This document shows positions 35,901 through 47,696 of a stretch of DNA of 64,000 nucleotides, in pieces. This DNA is from Lethocerus indicus (lineage: Eukaryota; Arthropoda; Insecta; Hemiptera; Belostomatidae), in the NCBI GenBank assembly GCA_019843655.1, contig JACDQD010000112.1:1-64000 (forward strand), in the 5' to 3' direction. How positions within the stretch are numbered: the stretch's first letter is position 1; every line of letters begins with the position of its first letter. The position numbers were made by a program, and so were the translations under genes. The notes under the pieces were generated by a model. That model saw only the letters and a program-made list of their open reading frames with translations, did not search any database and was not told the DNA's origin.

Positions 35901-38900
35901 CAGCCGAAACGACCGAATACCGAATGCGCCGAATGACCAGAATATGACGAATACAGCTGAATGGCCGAATATGAACGAATACGACCGAATACAGCCGAAT
36001 GTGGCCGAATATGAACGGCCGAATATGAACGAAATACGACCGAATATGACACCGAATGTTACGAATGCGGCCGAATATGCGAATACAGCCGAATATTAAC
36101 GAATACGACCGAATACAGCCGAAAACGACCGAATACAGCCGAATGTGGCCGAATGCGGCCGAATGCGGCCGAATATGAACGACCGAATACAGCCGAAAAC
36201 GACCGAATACGACCGAATGCGACCGAGTTTACCGAGTGACCGAATATGACGAAAATGATCGGGGCTCGAAACATTTTTTCCATCTCATCGGCGGTACAAG
36301 TCGAGTGTGTGGTAAATTTTTACAAAATAAAATGTTGAAAATAAAATTTCAAATATCACCCACTATTGAACCAGCACGAGGGGTTGCCGAAATGCGGTTT
36401 CAACGAGTCGTTGGTTGTAATTATTGTTGTACTGTCGGCAACGAAAGTGAAGATTGTCCACAATATCGGCACTGACCAAGCGTACATCGAATAGTAGAGG
36501 AAACGTCGTCCTTCGACGCTGACCGTCACCGCTCGATTCATTAGGCCCATTCTGAAAAAATTAGTCCAGAATATCTGTTTTATTGTTTGCGAGGGGTTGG
36601 AATACCGTAGATTTCGGCGTGTTTCGGCCGCTCGCCGCATCCTCAGTAGCGGTGTCAGTCACTTCGGCACTTCGGATGTTTTTTGGGCGTCCTCACCGCA
36701 CTGTCACTGTGTCACTTGTAGCACCGTGTATAAATAATAATGCGGTAATTATAGAATAATATTTCCTATTTCCAATCGTTTTATTGCCAAATCTTCCGAT
36801 GGCCATCTCCAGTCACTGTGCAACCGAAGGACCGCTACTGAAGATTGACCGAAGCAGCCGAAACCGGGCGGGAAACCTACAGAATTCAAGGTAAAAACTG
36901 AACATTCATCCTTGTACATACCTCGTATACCACCAGGTATTAATGCACAGTACGTTCATCCAGAGGAAACTTGCCAAGAATGAAAACTGAATTACGTACG
37001 CTGTGAACATAAATATCGATTCAATTAAAAAAAATTGACCAACCTTTTTCTTTGTGTTTTCGGCTATTTGTGAGTACTGACTGAGTATATCAGGATGTAT
37101 ATCGAATATTCATTTCCACGTTTTTTTCAACTATTAACTGGGCAAGACGCAATAGTAATCTTAATTTCATTTCCGTGTTCTCAACTAACTCCTGTCCTCA
37201 ATTGCTCCGTTTTCGCTCAGTCCATTGTTCAGTCCGCTTTTTGGTCCATTTTCCAGTCCTAATTCCGTTTTTCCGTCCTAATTCCGTTTTTCAGTCAATT
37301 TTTCAGCTTTTCCAGTCCATTTTTCGGTCCGTTTTTGTTCAGTCTGTTTTACAGCCTTTTTCGATTCTTTGTCAGTCCATTTTAAGACCATTTCTCAGTC
37401 CGTTTTTTCGGTATGTTTTTCAGTCCGTTTTTCAGTCCGTTTTCAGCCCGTTTCAGTTTCAGTCCGTTTTCAGTCCGTTTTTCGATCATTTTCAGTCCGT
37501 TTCAGTCCGTTTTCAGTTTTTCAGTCGTTTTTCAGACCGTTTTTTAGCCGTTTTCAGCCCGTTTTGTCCGTTTTCAGTCCGTTTTCGATTCATTTTTCAG
37601 TCCGTTTTCAGTCCGTTTTTCAGCCCGTTTTCAGTTTTTTTTTTCAGTCCGTTTTTCAGTCCCTTTTTCTGTTCGTTTTAGCCCGTTTTCAGTTCTGTCC
37701 GTTTCAGTCCGTTTTCTTCATTTTTCAGTCCGTTTTTCCGTTTTCAGTTTCAGCCCGTTTTCATTTTTCAGACCCTTTTTTCTGTTCGTTTTTAGCCCGT
37801 TTTCAGCCCGTTTCTGTCCGTTTTCAGTCCGTTTTCGAGTCCTTTTTCCGTTTTCAGTCCGTTTTCAGCCCGTTTTCAGTCGTTTTTCAGACCCGTTTTC
37901 TTTTAGTCCGTTTTCAGCCCGTTGTTTTTTTTTTTCAGTCCGCGGTTTTCAGTCCAAGTTTAAGGTCCATTTCTAGTCGCGGTTGTACGTTTCTGTACTT
38001 TTTCTGTATGTTTTAGTCCGTTTCGAGTCATTTTTCAGTCCATTTTCAGTCCCTTTTTTCAGTCCGTCAGTCCATTTTCAGCCCGTTTTTAGTCCGTTTC
38101 TGTCCATTTTCAGTCCATTTTTGGTTCGTCTGCTTGTTTTTCAGTCCATTTTAGTCCGTTTTTCGGCGTTTTTCATTCATTTTCAGTCCATTTTAAGACC
38201 ATTTTAAATCCATTTTTCGTCCGTTTTTATTCCGTTTTTAGTTCGTTTTTCAGTATGTTTTTCAGTCCGTTTTTCAGCCTTTTCAGCCGTTTTTCAGTCC
38301 GTTTTTCTGTTTGTTTTTCTGCACGTTTTTCAGCCCATTTTTCAGTCCATTTTTCCCCTCAAATGCTGTTCCCCCTGAATCGATATGAAATCTAACAATT
38401 GAAACAGGATATTGGTTTACCGACCAGTATCGGTTTTTTTTACGTACGTAACAGTCGGCAGGAGAGTGGTGTCTGATTGGTGAAAGACCTGAAGGCGGCC
38501 AGTGAGAGGAAGGCCAGCGCCAGACAGAGGGTGAGGCAGATGGCTATCTTGCCGCGGAGGTCCCTCAGCTCGCCGAAGTAGAGGAATACGCCGGCGGTCA
38601 ACAGGAGGAACGGCACCGACAGCAGGCAGCCTGTTGTACAATTTCAAAAATTAATTTACAGAAATAACATCGGGACGGCAATTAAATAATTGCGCATTCT
38701 TCTCATCTTCGGGTCTGTCTGTGCATTTTTTGTCCGTTTTTCGATTCATTTTTCAGTCCGTTTTCACCCCGTTTTTAGTCCTTTTTTTCAGCCCGTTTTT
38801 CTGTACGTTTTTTAGCCCGTTTTTTCAGTCCGTTTTTCTGTACGTTTTTTCAGCCCGTTCTTCAGTCCGTTTTCAGTCCGTTTTTCGATTCATTTTTCAG

Positions 38901-41900
38901 TCCGTTTTCACCCCGTTTTTAGTCCTTTTTTTAGCCCGTTTTTCTGTACGTTTTTCAGCCCGTTTTTCAGTCCGTTTTCAGTCCGTTTTTCGATTCGTTT
39001 TTCAGTCCATTTTTTCAGTCCATTTTTTAGTCCGTTAGATATTGTGCGTGATGAGGATGACGCGCGGTTTCGACAAGACCACACGTGCCGCACGTACAAT
39101 CCCGTGAAACAATTCAATTATTGCGCCAGACATTTCCCCTAGACCATTTGATTTGACATCATTTGATTTCTTCTTACGCGGTTATTCGAAGTCAAAGTTT
39201 TTTCAGTCTGTTTCTCTGTCCGTTTTTCGATTCATTTTTCAGCCCGTTTTCAGTCCGTTTTTCAGTCCGTTTTTCGAGTCCGAGACCGTTTTTCAGTCCG
39301 TTTTACTGTACATTTTTCTGTACTTTTTCCAGCCCGTTTTTTTTCAGTCCGTTTTTCTGTCAATTTTCAGTCCGTTTTTCTGTCCATTTTCAATCCTTTT
39401 TCAGCCCGTTTTCAATCCGTTTTTCTATTTATTTTTCAGTTCATTTTCCAGCCCGTTTTTTTTTCAGTCCGTTTTCCTGTGCGTTTTTCAGCCCGTTTAT
39501 TAGTCCGTTTTCAGTCCGAGATTTTTTCAGTCCGTTTTTCTGTACATTTTCTGTACGTTTTTCTGTGCCGGTTTTTTTGTTTCAGTTTTCTGTTTTTTTT
39601 TTCAGTCCGTTTTCAATCCCTTTTCGTTTTTTCATTTTTTCAGTTTTTTCTGCATTTTTCAACCTGTTTAGTCCGTTTTTCAGTCCGGTTTTTTTTTCAG
39701 TCCGTAGTCCGGTTTTTGTTTTCAGTGTTTTTCACATTTTCCGTTTTCAGTTCTTTTCAGTCCGTTTCAGTCCGTTTTCAGTCCTCCGTTTTCAGTTTTC
39801 CGATTTTTTTTCAGTCCGTTTTCATTTTTTCAGTCCGTCAGTCCGTTTTCAGTCCTCCGTTTTCAGTTTTCCGATTTTTTTTCAGTCCGTTTTCATTTTT
39901 TCAGTCCGTCAGTCCGTTTTCGTCCGTTTATCCGTCCGTTTCCGTTTTCACCGTTTTCAGTCCGTTTTCAGTCCCTTGTTTTTCAGTCCGTTTTTCCGTT
40001 TTCAGTCCGTTTTTCAGTCCGTTTTCAGTCCGTTTTTCAGTCGTTTTCAGTCCGTTTTTCACGTTTTTCAGTCCGTTTTCAGTCCGTTTTCAGTCCGTTT
40101 TCAGTCCGTTTTCAGACCGTTTTCAGTCCATTTGTCGATTCATTTTTCAGTCCATTGATAGAATGGCGGTTCGTTTGACCTGTTTCACTTGGATAAAGAC
40201 CCCACGTCCACGGTGACAGAAACTCCTCTGGGCGGGTGGCGTTCAAGCCGCGATAATGGACGGGTAAGTAGAAGAGAGAGAGGAAACTGGATGAACGAGT
40301 GGATTTGGACGCGGAGAGAAGTTGGAAGTTGGGTAAGGATGGTAGCGGAAGGATTTGGGAGGCTATCCCACCGCCAGAAAGTAGGATCCGTCCTTTTCCA
40401 TGGCCGGCATATTGGTTCCTTCTCCCTGAGGCCCTGATCCCGGGCCTTTTTAAAGCTATTTCACCCTAAGCTGTGACTGACTACTGAGGTATAAAAAAAA
40501 GAAGGCAATTACCGATTTGGCTGACGCCCAATACCGGATAATTGTCGGCCGGCTCCTCCTCCACGTCGGGAAAGCAGACCAGCGCCAACGACTCGGTCCT
40601 GTTGTTGGCGGCGTCGACGAGGACTGTGTCCAGACAGTAGGACGACCGGTTGAGCCTCTGGTGGCCGCGATTGGGCAGCACCAGGGTGCCGTCCGGCTCC
40701 AGCTCGTAGACGTCGCCGTGGGACACCTCCGGCTCCAGCCTGTACCTGAACCACGGGGACCATCGGGAAAAAAGAAAACCGAAGTCAGTTCGTCCGCCCA
40801 TCCCTTATCGGCGACAAGACAAGAACAATTCGGACGAAGGACAACGGATAGTGTCCTGCGGCCGCTCGCCGTCCTCAGTAGCGCTGTGGAGACAGTGAGA
40901 CAGTGAGCGGCCGAAAAACCGGTCTGGGGCGAAAAGAGCGGACCGGCGAGACATGAGACTTAAATCTACTTTTAAGTGTCTTTTGGACACTTTGAAGGCT
41001 TCCTGAGGGCATCCTCACTGCCCACTGTCACTGTGTCACTTTGTCGCCCCGTCTTGTGTTTTCGGGGGATGTTTATAAGTGTTTTATATTTTAGGTTCGT
41101 GGTGTTTTTCTCTCACCTCGCTGGTCCGGCCATTCGCCAGACCAAGGTTTCGACCCTCGCCGTCTTCAGTAGCGCTGTGTCAGTCACTGTTGTCACTTTC
41201 CCGGGGCATCCGACAGTGACTAACACAGCGCTACTGAAGACGGCGAGAGGGACCGAAAACCGGTCTGGCGAATGACCGACCAGCGAGGAGACAGAAAAAC
41301 AGCACAAACCTACGGTGGTATTCCAACCCCTCGCTAGGCCACAAAACAGGTATGTTAAACTGTTTTATACCGCAAGCGAACGGTACTGAAGACGGCGAGC
41401 GGCCGAACCGCTAATTTATCGCACCTACAGTTCCCGTTTTAAGACTTAACTTTTCGTCGCTGCACTTGATGCCTTTGATGTATTCGACGACGGCTGGTTG
41501 GGGCCCGCCGAACGGAGGCCGGAACCGGATGTTGGAATCGACGCAAGTCTTGTTAACGTCGTACACTTGGTCCAGAAGACAACACTTGGAGACGATGGGG
41601 ACAGTTAGGCGGAATTCGTCCGGTAAAGCCTCGTCCGCGTCTGCAATTGGATAAGACGGACTGTACAAACGGGGGAACGGGGAAAGCGGCGCCCAGGGCT
41701 GCCAACCCTGAGGGCCGCCGTTCGGCGAACGGCCGAGGAGAATTTGAACTCGATGATTTTGAATTATCGACATTTCAAATTGAAATTTTCACCAAATCCG
41801 AAGGCGGTAGCGGCCAAATTTGAAATGGCGTCAGCGACGCGAGTATAACTGATTGAGTCGCGATTGAATCCGCCCAGTGCTGCCAACCCTGAGGGCCGCC

Positions 41901-42788
41901 GCTCGGCGAACGGCCGAGGAGAATTTGAACTCGATGATTTTGAATTATCGACATTTCAAATTGAAATTTTCACCAAATCCGAAGGCGGTAGCGGCCAAAT
42001 TTGGAAATGGCGTCAGCGACGCGAGTATAACTGATTGAGTCGCGATTGAATCCGCCCAGTGGTGCCAACCCTGAGGGCCGCCGCTCGGCGAACGGCCGAG
42101 GAGAATTTGAACTCGATGATTTTGAATTATCGACATTTCAAATTGAAATTTTCACCAAATCCGAAGGCGGTAGCGGCCAAATTTGGAAATGGCGTCAGCG
42201 ACGCGAGTATAACTGATTGAGTCGCGATTGAATCCGCCCAGTGGTGCCAACCCTGAGGGCCGCCGCTCGGCGAACGGCCGAGGAGAATTTGAACTCGATG
42301 TGTGATTCATTCAGTCGCAATTGAATCGGCGATAAACAGGTGAAATTGATCGGTAAATAAATTAATTGAGCGGAATTTCGTCGGTCCTTTTCATGAACCC
42401 GTATTTTACAAACCGTGTTTGTGGTCGGTTCTCGACAATTTGTAACGCGAAAAACGGTCAAAAATATAATGTTGAGCGCCCTTCAATTTTATCCAAATCG
42501 TTATCGACCAGTTTCAATATTGGGACAGTTCGCCGCTTATCAGTTGAAATTTTAAAGCGAGCCGCCGCACACTTTTCAATTTGAAAAGCGATATTTCAGC
42601 CGCAGCTGAGGTTGTTGCCCCCGTTGTGTTTTTTTTTTTTTTTTTAATAATAATATTTCAATTCGACCCGGCCTGCACAACTGACCTGTGTTGACGTACG
42701 GCGGTACTGACGTTGGCGGGCCGACACCGGCCGAAGCCTCAGTAGCAAATAACAGCAGCAGCAGCAGTAGACCACTCCCGGTTCCCAT
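32529..42788 (-). CDS. Methuselah-like GPCR B (complete, 8 exons, 509 aa)
   Basis: Predicted plasma-membrane receptor of the methuselah family; ligand unknown. CDS exons on the minus strand, 5' to 3': 42686-42788, 41451-41640, 40513-40745, 38448-38630, 36922-37000, 36364-36551, 34121-34292, 32529-32910. All phases agree and the total is 1530 nt. Residues 1-20 form a signal peptide with a seven-Leu core. The ectodomain runs to about 175, with Cys54, 55, 67, 94, 135 and 155 and sequons at N64, N130 and N146. Seven helices lie near 176-195, 203-222, 237-260, 281-302, 329-352, 388-406 and 412-435, with a CWF motif at 322-324. The tail is Arg/Pro-rich. The length is close to that of Drosophila Methuselah. 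It is convergent with paralog A and divergent from the phosphatase-like gene. No clear poly(A) signal was found close to the stop. Confidence 0.9.
32985..33480. mobile_element. Family A-like pieces with a short GAATACGACC array
   Basis: GTGACTAACACAGCGCTACT at 33057, 33290 and 33442, each with an upstream inverted partner. Decamers CGAATACGAC at 33105-33185. Lies in GPCR B intron 7. Confidence 0.7.
33620..34030. repeat. Degenerate AGGCCC-type array in GPCR B intron 7
   Basis: Imperfect TGCGGTTTTTAGTCCCAAAA and related units in + orientation, so antisense to GPCR B. Confidence 0.6.
34121..34292 (-). CDS. GPCR B exon 7: TM5 and intracellular loop 3
   Basis: 172 nt. Acceptor AATTTTAG, donor AAACT|GTGAGT. 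Encodes IYLFGPIGAVLFLNTVFF followed by a basic Arg/His-rich loop and TWALITNRR. Same length and phases as 26483-26654. Confidence 0.87.
34385..36255. repeat. 10-bp GAATACGACC / GAATGCGGCC array in GPCR B intron 6
   Basis: About 180 decamers mixing CGAATGCGGC, CGAATATGAA and CGAATACGAC. Long open frames on the minus strand (287 and 390 codons) come from stop-free units. Confidence 0.95.
36364..36551 (-). CDS. GPCR B exon 6: TM4 and ECL2
   Basis: Acceptor TTTTTTCAG, donor AATA|GTGGGT (phase 1). Encodes FLYYSMYAWSVPILWTIFT (TM4) and PSCWFN. An alternative donor GTGATA lies four bases further on, but the chosen one keeps the frame into exon 7. Confidence 0.85.
36605..36860. mobile_element. Degenerate family A element in GPCR B intron 5
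   Basis: GTGTTTCGGCCGCTCGCCGC near 36620 and ACCGCTACTGAAGATTGACC near 36831, with CACTGTCACTGTGTCACTTG in between. Confidence 0.7.
36922..37000 (-). CDS. GPCR B exon 5: TM3
   Basis: 79 nt between TTCACAG and ACGAG|GTATGT. Encodes YVIQFSFLASFLWMNVLC and INTWW. Too short to be found from open-frame length alone; identified by homology with 17911-17989 and by splice phase. Confidence 0.86.
37200..38350. repeat. 11-13-bp TTTTTCAGTCCG array in GPCR B intron 4
   Basis: About 95 units of TTTTCAGTCCG type, antisense to GPCR B. Open in + frames as SPFF / FQSV repeats; not coding. Confidence 0.95.
38448..38630 (-). CDS. GPCR B exon 4: TM1-TM2
   Basis: Acceptor ACAACAG, donor TTAC|GTACGT. The open frame GELRDLRGKIAICLTLC links TM1 and TM2. 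The first 130 nt equal the paralog exon apart from one base deleted there. After CTCTCACT the two differ completely. Confidence 0.88.
38720..40160. repeat. TTTTTCAGTCCG arrays in GPCR B intron 3
   Basis: 38720-39035 and 39190-40155, separated by 150 bp of unique DNA. Units are like those at 37.2-38.35 kb, with duplicated blocks (39738-39850 against 39848-39930). Confidence 0.93.
40513..40745 (-). CDS. GPCR B exon 3: ectodomain, YCLD...LVCF part
   Basis: Acceptor GGTTCAG|G, donor AATCG|GTAATT (phase 1 out). Contains GDVYELEPDGTLVLP, a sequon before SYCLDT, another NRT sequon and LALVCFPD. A paralogous exon lies at 14492-14718. Confidence 0.88.
40855..41410. mobile_element. Family A elements in GPCR B intron 2
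   Basis: A short copy at 40855-40925 and a clear palindrome at 41135-41290 with arms CTCGCCGTCTTCAGTAGC and GCTACTGAAGACGGCGAG. An outer end (CACAAAACAGGTATGTTAAA) lies at 41341-41360 and a solitary arm at 41385. Confidence 0.85.
41451..41640 (-). CDS. GPCR B exon 2: cysteine-rich ectodomain
   Basis: Acceptor CCAATTGCAG, donor GAAAA|GTTAAG (phase 2). Contains VSKCC, YDVNKTCV and GIKCSDE, matching the methuselah ectodomain pattern of adjacent cysteines, YD-x-N and TCV. The frame is open through the exon, unlike the paralog copy. Confidence 0.87.
41698..42300. repeat. 181-182-bp tandem repeat, 3.3 copies, GPCR B intron 1
   Basis: GCCAACCCTGAGGGCCGCCG recurs at 41701, 41882, 42064 and 42246. 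The last copy is cut off near 42300. The unit includes GAATTTGAACTCGATGATTT and GGCGTCAGCGACGCGAGT. Copies are nearly identical, so recent. Confidence 0.95.
42686..42788 (-). CDS. GPCR B exon 1: start codon and signal peptide
   Basis: ATG at 42788-42786 begins a peptide with a Leu-rich core (LLLLLLLF) and a likely cleavage after ATEASA. Donor ACACAG|GTCAGT leaves one base (phase 1), which fits exon 2 exactly. 34 codons plus one base. Confidence 0.85.
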
Positions 42789-42937
42789 CTCACCTGAACG
42801 CCGACTACTGAATTAACGCTAACAGCCGCATGAAAAAAAAAAACTCTCTTTTTCCTCCCTTATCTCGATCCAACTATGACTTCACTCCTAATCGGACACG
42901 GCATGCACACCTGCCTGTTCACATCTTGGTGGGGATT

Positions 42938-42968
<31 letters not shown>

Positions 42969-43139
42969 AAACTGACGTCACAATTAATCCTCTTAGTAAT
43001 AATCGGAACGGAGGTATTTGTTTTTTTTGTTTTTTTTTTCAATTATTCCTTTCGAATGATCGAAAGCGTCGATGTGTCGATATTGAGATATGAAAGCGGT
43101 CGACAGTCAGGTTGAGAGATAGATATATCAGTTGGGGAA
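42789..43139. other. 5' flank of GPCR B
   Basis: Mostly unique AT-rich DNA with a short (TA)n-like stretch at 42940-42968. Contains whatever promoter GPCR B has; no clear TATA box seen on the minus strand. Confidence 0.4.
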
Positions 43140-44350
43140 ACAGCGTTCTGTGACTCAGCGCCATTTTACAGTTAATTTTTCAGTTCATTTTAGGTTCATT
43201 TTTCGGTTCATTTTCAGTTAATTTTTTCGGTTCTTTCAGTTCATTTTTCAGTGCATTTTTCCTGTTTATATTTCGGTCCAATTTTTCGGTTCATTTTTCA
43301 GTTCATTTTTCGGTTCATTTTTAGGTTCATTTTTCAGTTCATTTTCAGTTAATTTTTTCGGTTCTTCAGTTCATTTTAGGTTCATTTTTTCAGTTCATTT
43401 TCAGTTAATTTTCGGTTCTTTCAGTTCATTTTCAGTTACATTTTCCTGTTTTTTCATTTTTTCGTCCAATTTTTCGGTTCATTTTCAGTTCAGTTCATTT
43501 TTCTTTTCAATTCTTCATTTGTTTCAGTTCATTTTCAGTTCATTTCAGTTCATTTTTTAGTTCATTTTTCAGTTCATTTTTACATTTTCAGTTCACATTT
43601 TCAGGTACATTTTCAGTTCACATTTCAGTACATTTTCAGTACATTTCTTCGGTTCATTATTCATTTTCAGTACATTTTCAGTACATTTTCAGTACATTTT
43701 CAGTACATTTTCAGTACATTTTCAGTACATTTTCAGTACATTTTCAGTACATTTTCAGTACATTTTCAGTACATTTTCAGTTCATTTTCAGTTTTCACAT
43801 TTTCAGTTACATTTTCAGTACATTTTCCATTTTCAATTACATTTTCAGTACATTTTCAGTTTTTCACATTTTCAGTTACATTTTTCAGTTACATTTTCAG
43901 TACATTTTTCAGTACATTTTAATTTTGTTCATTTTTAGTTCATTTTGTTATTTTTTTTTCAGTTCATTTTTTTCTGTTAATGCAGTTCATTTTGTCGGTT
44001 CACACATTTCGGTCCGTTCGGTTAAATTTTTCAGTTCAGTTTTTCAATTCACTTTTCACTTCCAGTTCATTTTTAGTTAATTTTTTTCCACTTAATTTTT
44101 CGGTTCGTTCAGTTCATTTTTCATTTAATTTTCGGGTCATTTTTCAGTTAATTTTTCGGTTCTTTTTTTCCAGTCAATTTTTCGGTTCATTCTCCAGTTC
44201 ATTTTCAACCCATTTTCAGTCTATTTTTCAGTTTATTTTAGTCCATTTTCAGTCCATTTTTAGTTAAATTTTTCAGTTCATTTTTTCAGTTAAATTTTTT
44301 TCAGTTCACTTTGTCAGTCCATTTTTTTTTCAGTTCACTTTGTCAGTTAA
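43140..44350. repeat. TTTTCAGTTCA / TTTTCAGTACA array between divergent genes
   Basis: 11-bp units; a very regular block of TTTTCAGTACA at 43660-43780. Occupies most of the divergent spacer between GPCR B and the phosphatase-like gene. Confidence 0.95.
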
Positions 44351-44531
44351 TTGTCCGACAGTTTTTTACACAAGACTGTCTAGATCTTCCATATTTGCCA
44401 ACTGACAATTAGCCCGGGTCAAAATTATGGCGAATCGCTAATCAATTAATAACATCGAGCGAGTCGATTTCTTTCGTCGTCCTCCAATTGGGACTTTACA
44501 AAAAAAAAAACCGAAATTTTGAAAACTAGTT

Positions 44532-44828
44532 TTATGTTAGAGATCGGCCCGTTCCAAGGTCACGCAGTCCTTGGACACGGAATGAATAAAACTTTCTGCG
44601 GAATTCGACGACACAGAAACGGCTTATAAACGACGGAGGAGTTCCGAGTGGGGGCCAAAAATAACCAGCTTCCGGAAGTTTCGGAAACTTCCAAAAATTG
44701 CGCGATAACCGAGTGACGATTTCCGTTATCGAAGCGGGATTTCGCCAACCAGTCAGTCCCGCCCCGAAACTGATATTGCGACAATAGAAAATATATCTCG
44801 CCACGCGTTTTCCATATGGCGACGACAA
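44532..44828 (-). other. Unrecognised 98-codon open frame upstream of the phosphatase-like gene
   Basis: Non-repetitive stretch on the minus strand in the divergent spacer between GPCR B and the phosphatase-like gene. It has no recognised domain, signal peptide or splice context, and may be chance or an upstream regulatory region. Confidence 0.12.
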
Positions 44829-44923
44829 TATTTTACTTTTACCGGTCAGCTGTAAAGAAAATTTCGATTTTTCTGTGACGCCGGTATTGAAAATTTTCGT
44901 TTTCCGACAAAATTTTTCATGTC

Positions 44924-45082
44924 ATGCCGTTCGAGACCGGCAGGGACGCCGTCTCCCTCGTGCCGCACTGTCACGAGCGGAACGCCCACTGCCTACTGAG
45001 GACCGCCGGTGGCGACACACTCATGACGGTCGCGGTGGAGGAAAACGGCTGGCGGGATTCGGCCGTGGCCGCTGCCAGAAAG
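44924..45082 (+). CDS. Pseudophosphatase gene exon 1 (probable start)
   Basis: ATG at 44924, 53 codons, donor AGAAAG|GTAAAT in phase 0, which fits the next exon. No acceptor was seen just upstream, so this ATG is taken as the start. No recognised domain and no signal peptide. An additional 5' exon cannot be excluded. Confidence 0.65.
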
Positions 45083-46123
45083 GTAAATTTTACCGGTAGT
45101 TTACTGTCTACCATCTCGCCGGTCTGGTCTTTTGCTAGACCGCGGCCGCTCGCCATCTTCAGTAGCGCTGCGTGTCAGTCACTCTGGGTGTTTTCCGGGT
45201 GCGCTGCGTCACCCGTCACTTGTACCGTGTACACAGTACGTGTCCACAGGTGACCGGCCGCTTTTTCGGCCGCTCGCCATCTTCAGTAGCGCCCTGTGTT
45301 AGTCACTGTTAGAGCACTTTGGATGTTTTCATGGGGCATCTCACACAACTGTCACTTTCACATGTACTGTGCTGCAACATCCAAAGTGCTATAACACTGA
45401 CTAACACTGCTACTGAAGACGGCGAGCGGCCGAAAAACCCCGGTCTAGGATCACGGAAACTGTAGGTTCGTGATCGGCTCGGAATACAGCAGATTTCCTG
45501 TTTCGGCCGCTCGCCATCTTCAGTAGCGCCCTGCGTGTCAGTCACTGTTAGACCACCACACTGTGTCACCTTCACATGTACTGTGCTGCAACATCCAAAG
45601 TGCCTAACAGTGACTAACACTGCTACTGAAGACGGCGAGCGGCCGAAAAACCCCGGTCTAGGATCAAGGAAACTGTAGGTCCGTTATTGGCTTGGAATAC
45701 CGTAGATTTCGCGGTGACTAACAAATAGGGCGCTACTGAAGATGGCGAGCGGCCGAACCACGAAATCTGCGGTATTCCAAGCCGATCACGAACCTACAGT
45801 TTCCTTGATCCTAGACCGGGTTTTCGGGGCCGCTCGCCATCTTCAGTAGCGCCCTGTCGTGTCAGTCACTCTGTACTGCCCACTGTCACTTTCGCTTGTA
45901 TACGGCGAACGTCCAAAACGTTCAAAGTGCCCCAACAGTGACTACTGACACAGGGCGCTACTGAAGATGGCGAGCGGCCCCGAAAACCGGTCTAGCAAAA
46001 GACCAAACTAGCGGCGAGAGGAGACAGAAACATCACGAACCTACTACAGTATATTCCAACCCCTCGCAGACCACACACACAGGTATATTAAATTAGTAAA
46101 TTACCTGTCTAATAATCGCCAAT

Positions 46124-46180
<57 letters not shown>

Positions 46181-47175
46181 TGTTTGTAATGGAAGTAATT
46201 CGGTCCCTTTGGCCCTCTCGGCCCTTGTATCTATATTTTAAACTCTCCCTTTCAATTTTCATTGAACAGACAATAAATAAACCAGTATTTGGTTTTCGGT
46301 ACGTCTTTTTCGTTGGCCGGGCGAAAATGAAATGAAAATTTTTCATTTCATACTTCTGAATCGCACATTCTTTTCGCCGTTTTCTTACACTTCTCTTGAA
46401 AAAAAAGAAAAAAAAGAGACCACTTTTTCAGGTTCTAGCTAAAGCCCCGAATTTTCATCTTTTTTCTTTTTTTTTTGCATAATATTATAAGATCGAAGAA
46501 AAAACTGTTTCGAATGAAAATTCAGAGAATGGAGCACATTGGAGGCCCCCTCCTCCCAAAAAAAAACATCCCCTTATGATTGTGATAAATTTAGCGATTT
46601 TCAGTGCTCCCGTTAACGGAAAGTACCAGTTTTTTTCAGTAAATCGTCGTTTTGTTACATATAATCGAAGTGAAAACGGGGTTTTTTCTATATATTATCG
46701 AATAGTTTTGAATACGACTTACGAAACTGGGTAATAAAGTCTTTCGTCCTGTATTTTCGGCATAGTTGAGACAGAAAAATCCATAGTAGATTAAAAACCC
46801 ACAGTAGACCTATTGCCCCGTGCAGCTCTTCAACCTGGAACCGGACGAACGGGATATATCTCTCGCGAGACTACTGAAGATCTGGACGCCGGCCGAAAAA
46901 AATTTCTACCACGCCGTATACTCCGTCCGTACATCGACTCGGGACGTGAGGAAACTCGAAACGAAACTCGTCCAGACCGTAAGTGGAGAGATTTCGGCAG
47001 TGAAAAACTGCCGAATTCCATTCGGCAACTAAGTCATGGCGGATAACACCTGACCGTTGAGCGTAGTTCGAAATTTTATCTGTATGAGAAACTCACCGGG
47101 GGGACGGGGGGGGGGCAGGGGGAATGCTACTGAAGACGGCGAAACTTTGAATCTATCAGAACGCGGTGACGTGCC

Positions 47176-47230
<55 letters not shown>

Positions 47231-47660
47231 TTTTATTTCTGGTGTTTCTCTCAACGCTGTCAGCACTTTTTATATTCAATGTCGAACCTCGTCACTTTGG
47301 ATTCGGTACAAATGGACGAAAATGTACGCTGAATATCAACTAAGCCACCGTTTATAATACTCATCTGCCAAATACTCTTGTATTGTACAAGATCGAGTAT
47401 TATCGGCGTGTATAATACAACATACAAACTAACTACTGTCGACTGTAGAAATCGTAAATGGGGAGGGGGGCCCATAAATCTACGATTAGAAATGAGACAC
47501 TTGTCGGGGTCTGTGCCAAAATGTAGTGACGCAAATTTAAAAAATATGTACAATCGCCACACTTGTTCGTCGGTGAATTGAGCAATTTTGCTCAGTTGAC
47601 GATATAAAAAGTATATAAAAAGGAAATCCGGGACCGGTATTGTACCAATTAGGCGTAGAA

Positions 47661-47696
<36 letters not shown>

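Noticed and set aside
34353..36283. Open frames of 212, 287 and 390 codons on the minus strand
   Set aside because: Same decamer repeat as above, inside GPCR B intron 6; the frames shift register freely.
37175..40216. FQSVFSPF-type open frames
   Set aside because: TTTTTCAGTCCG minisatellite without stops in some frames, within GPCR B introns.
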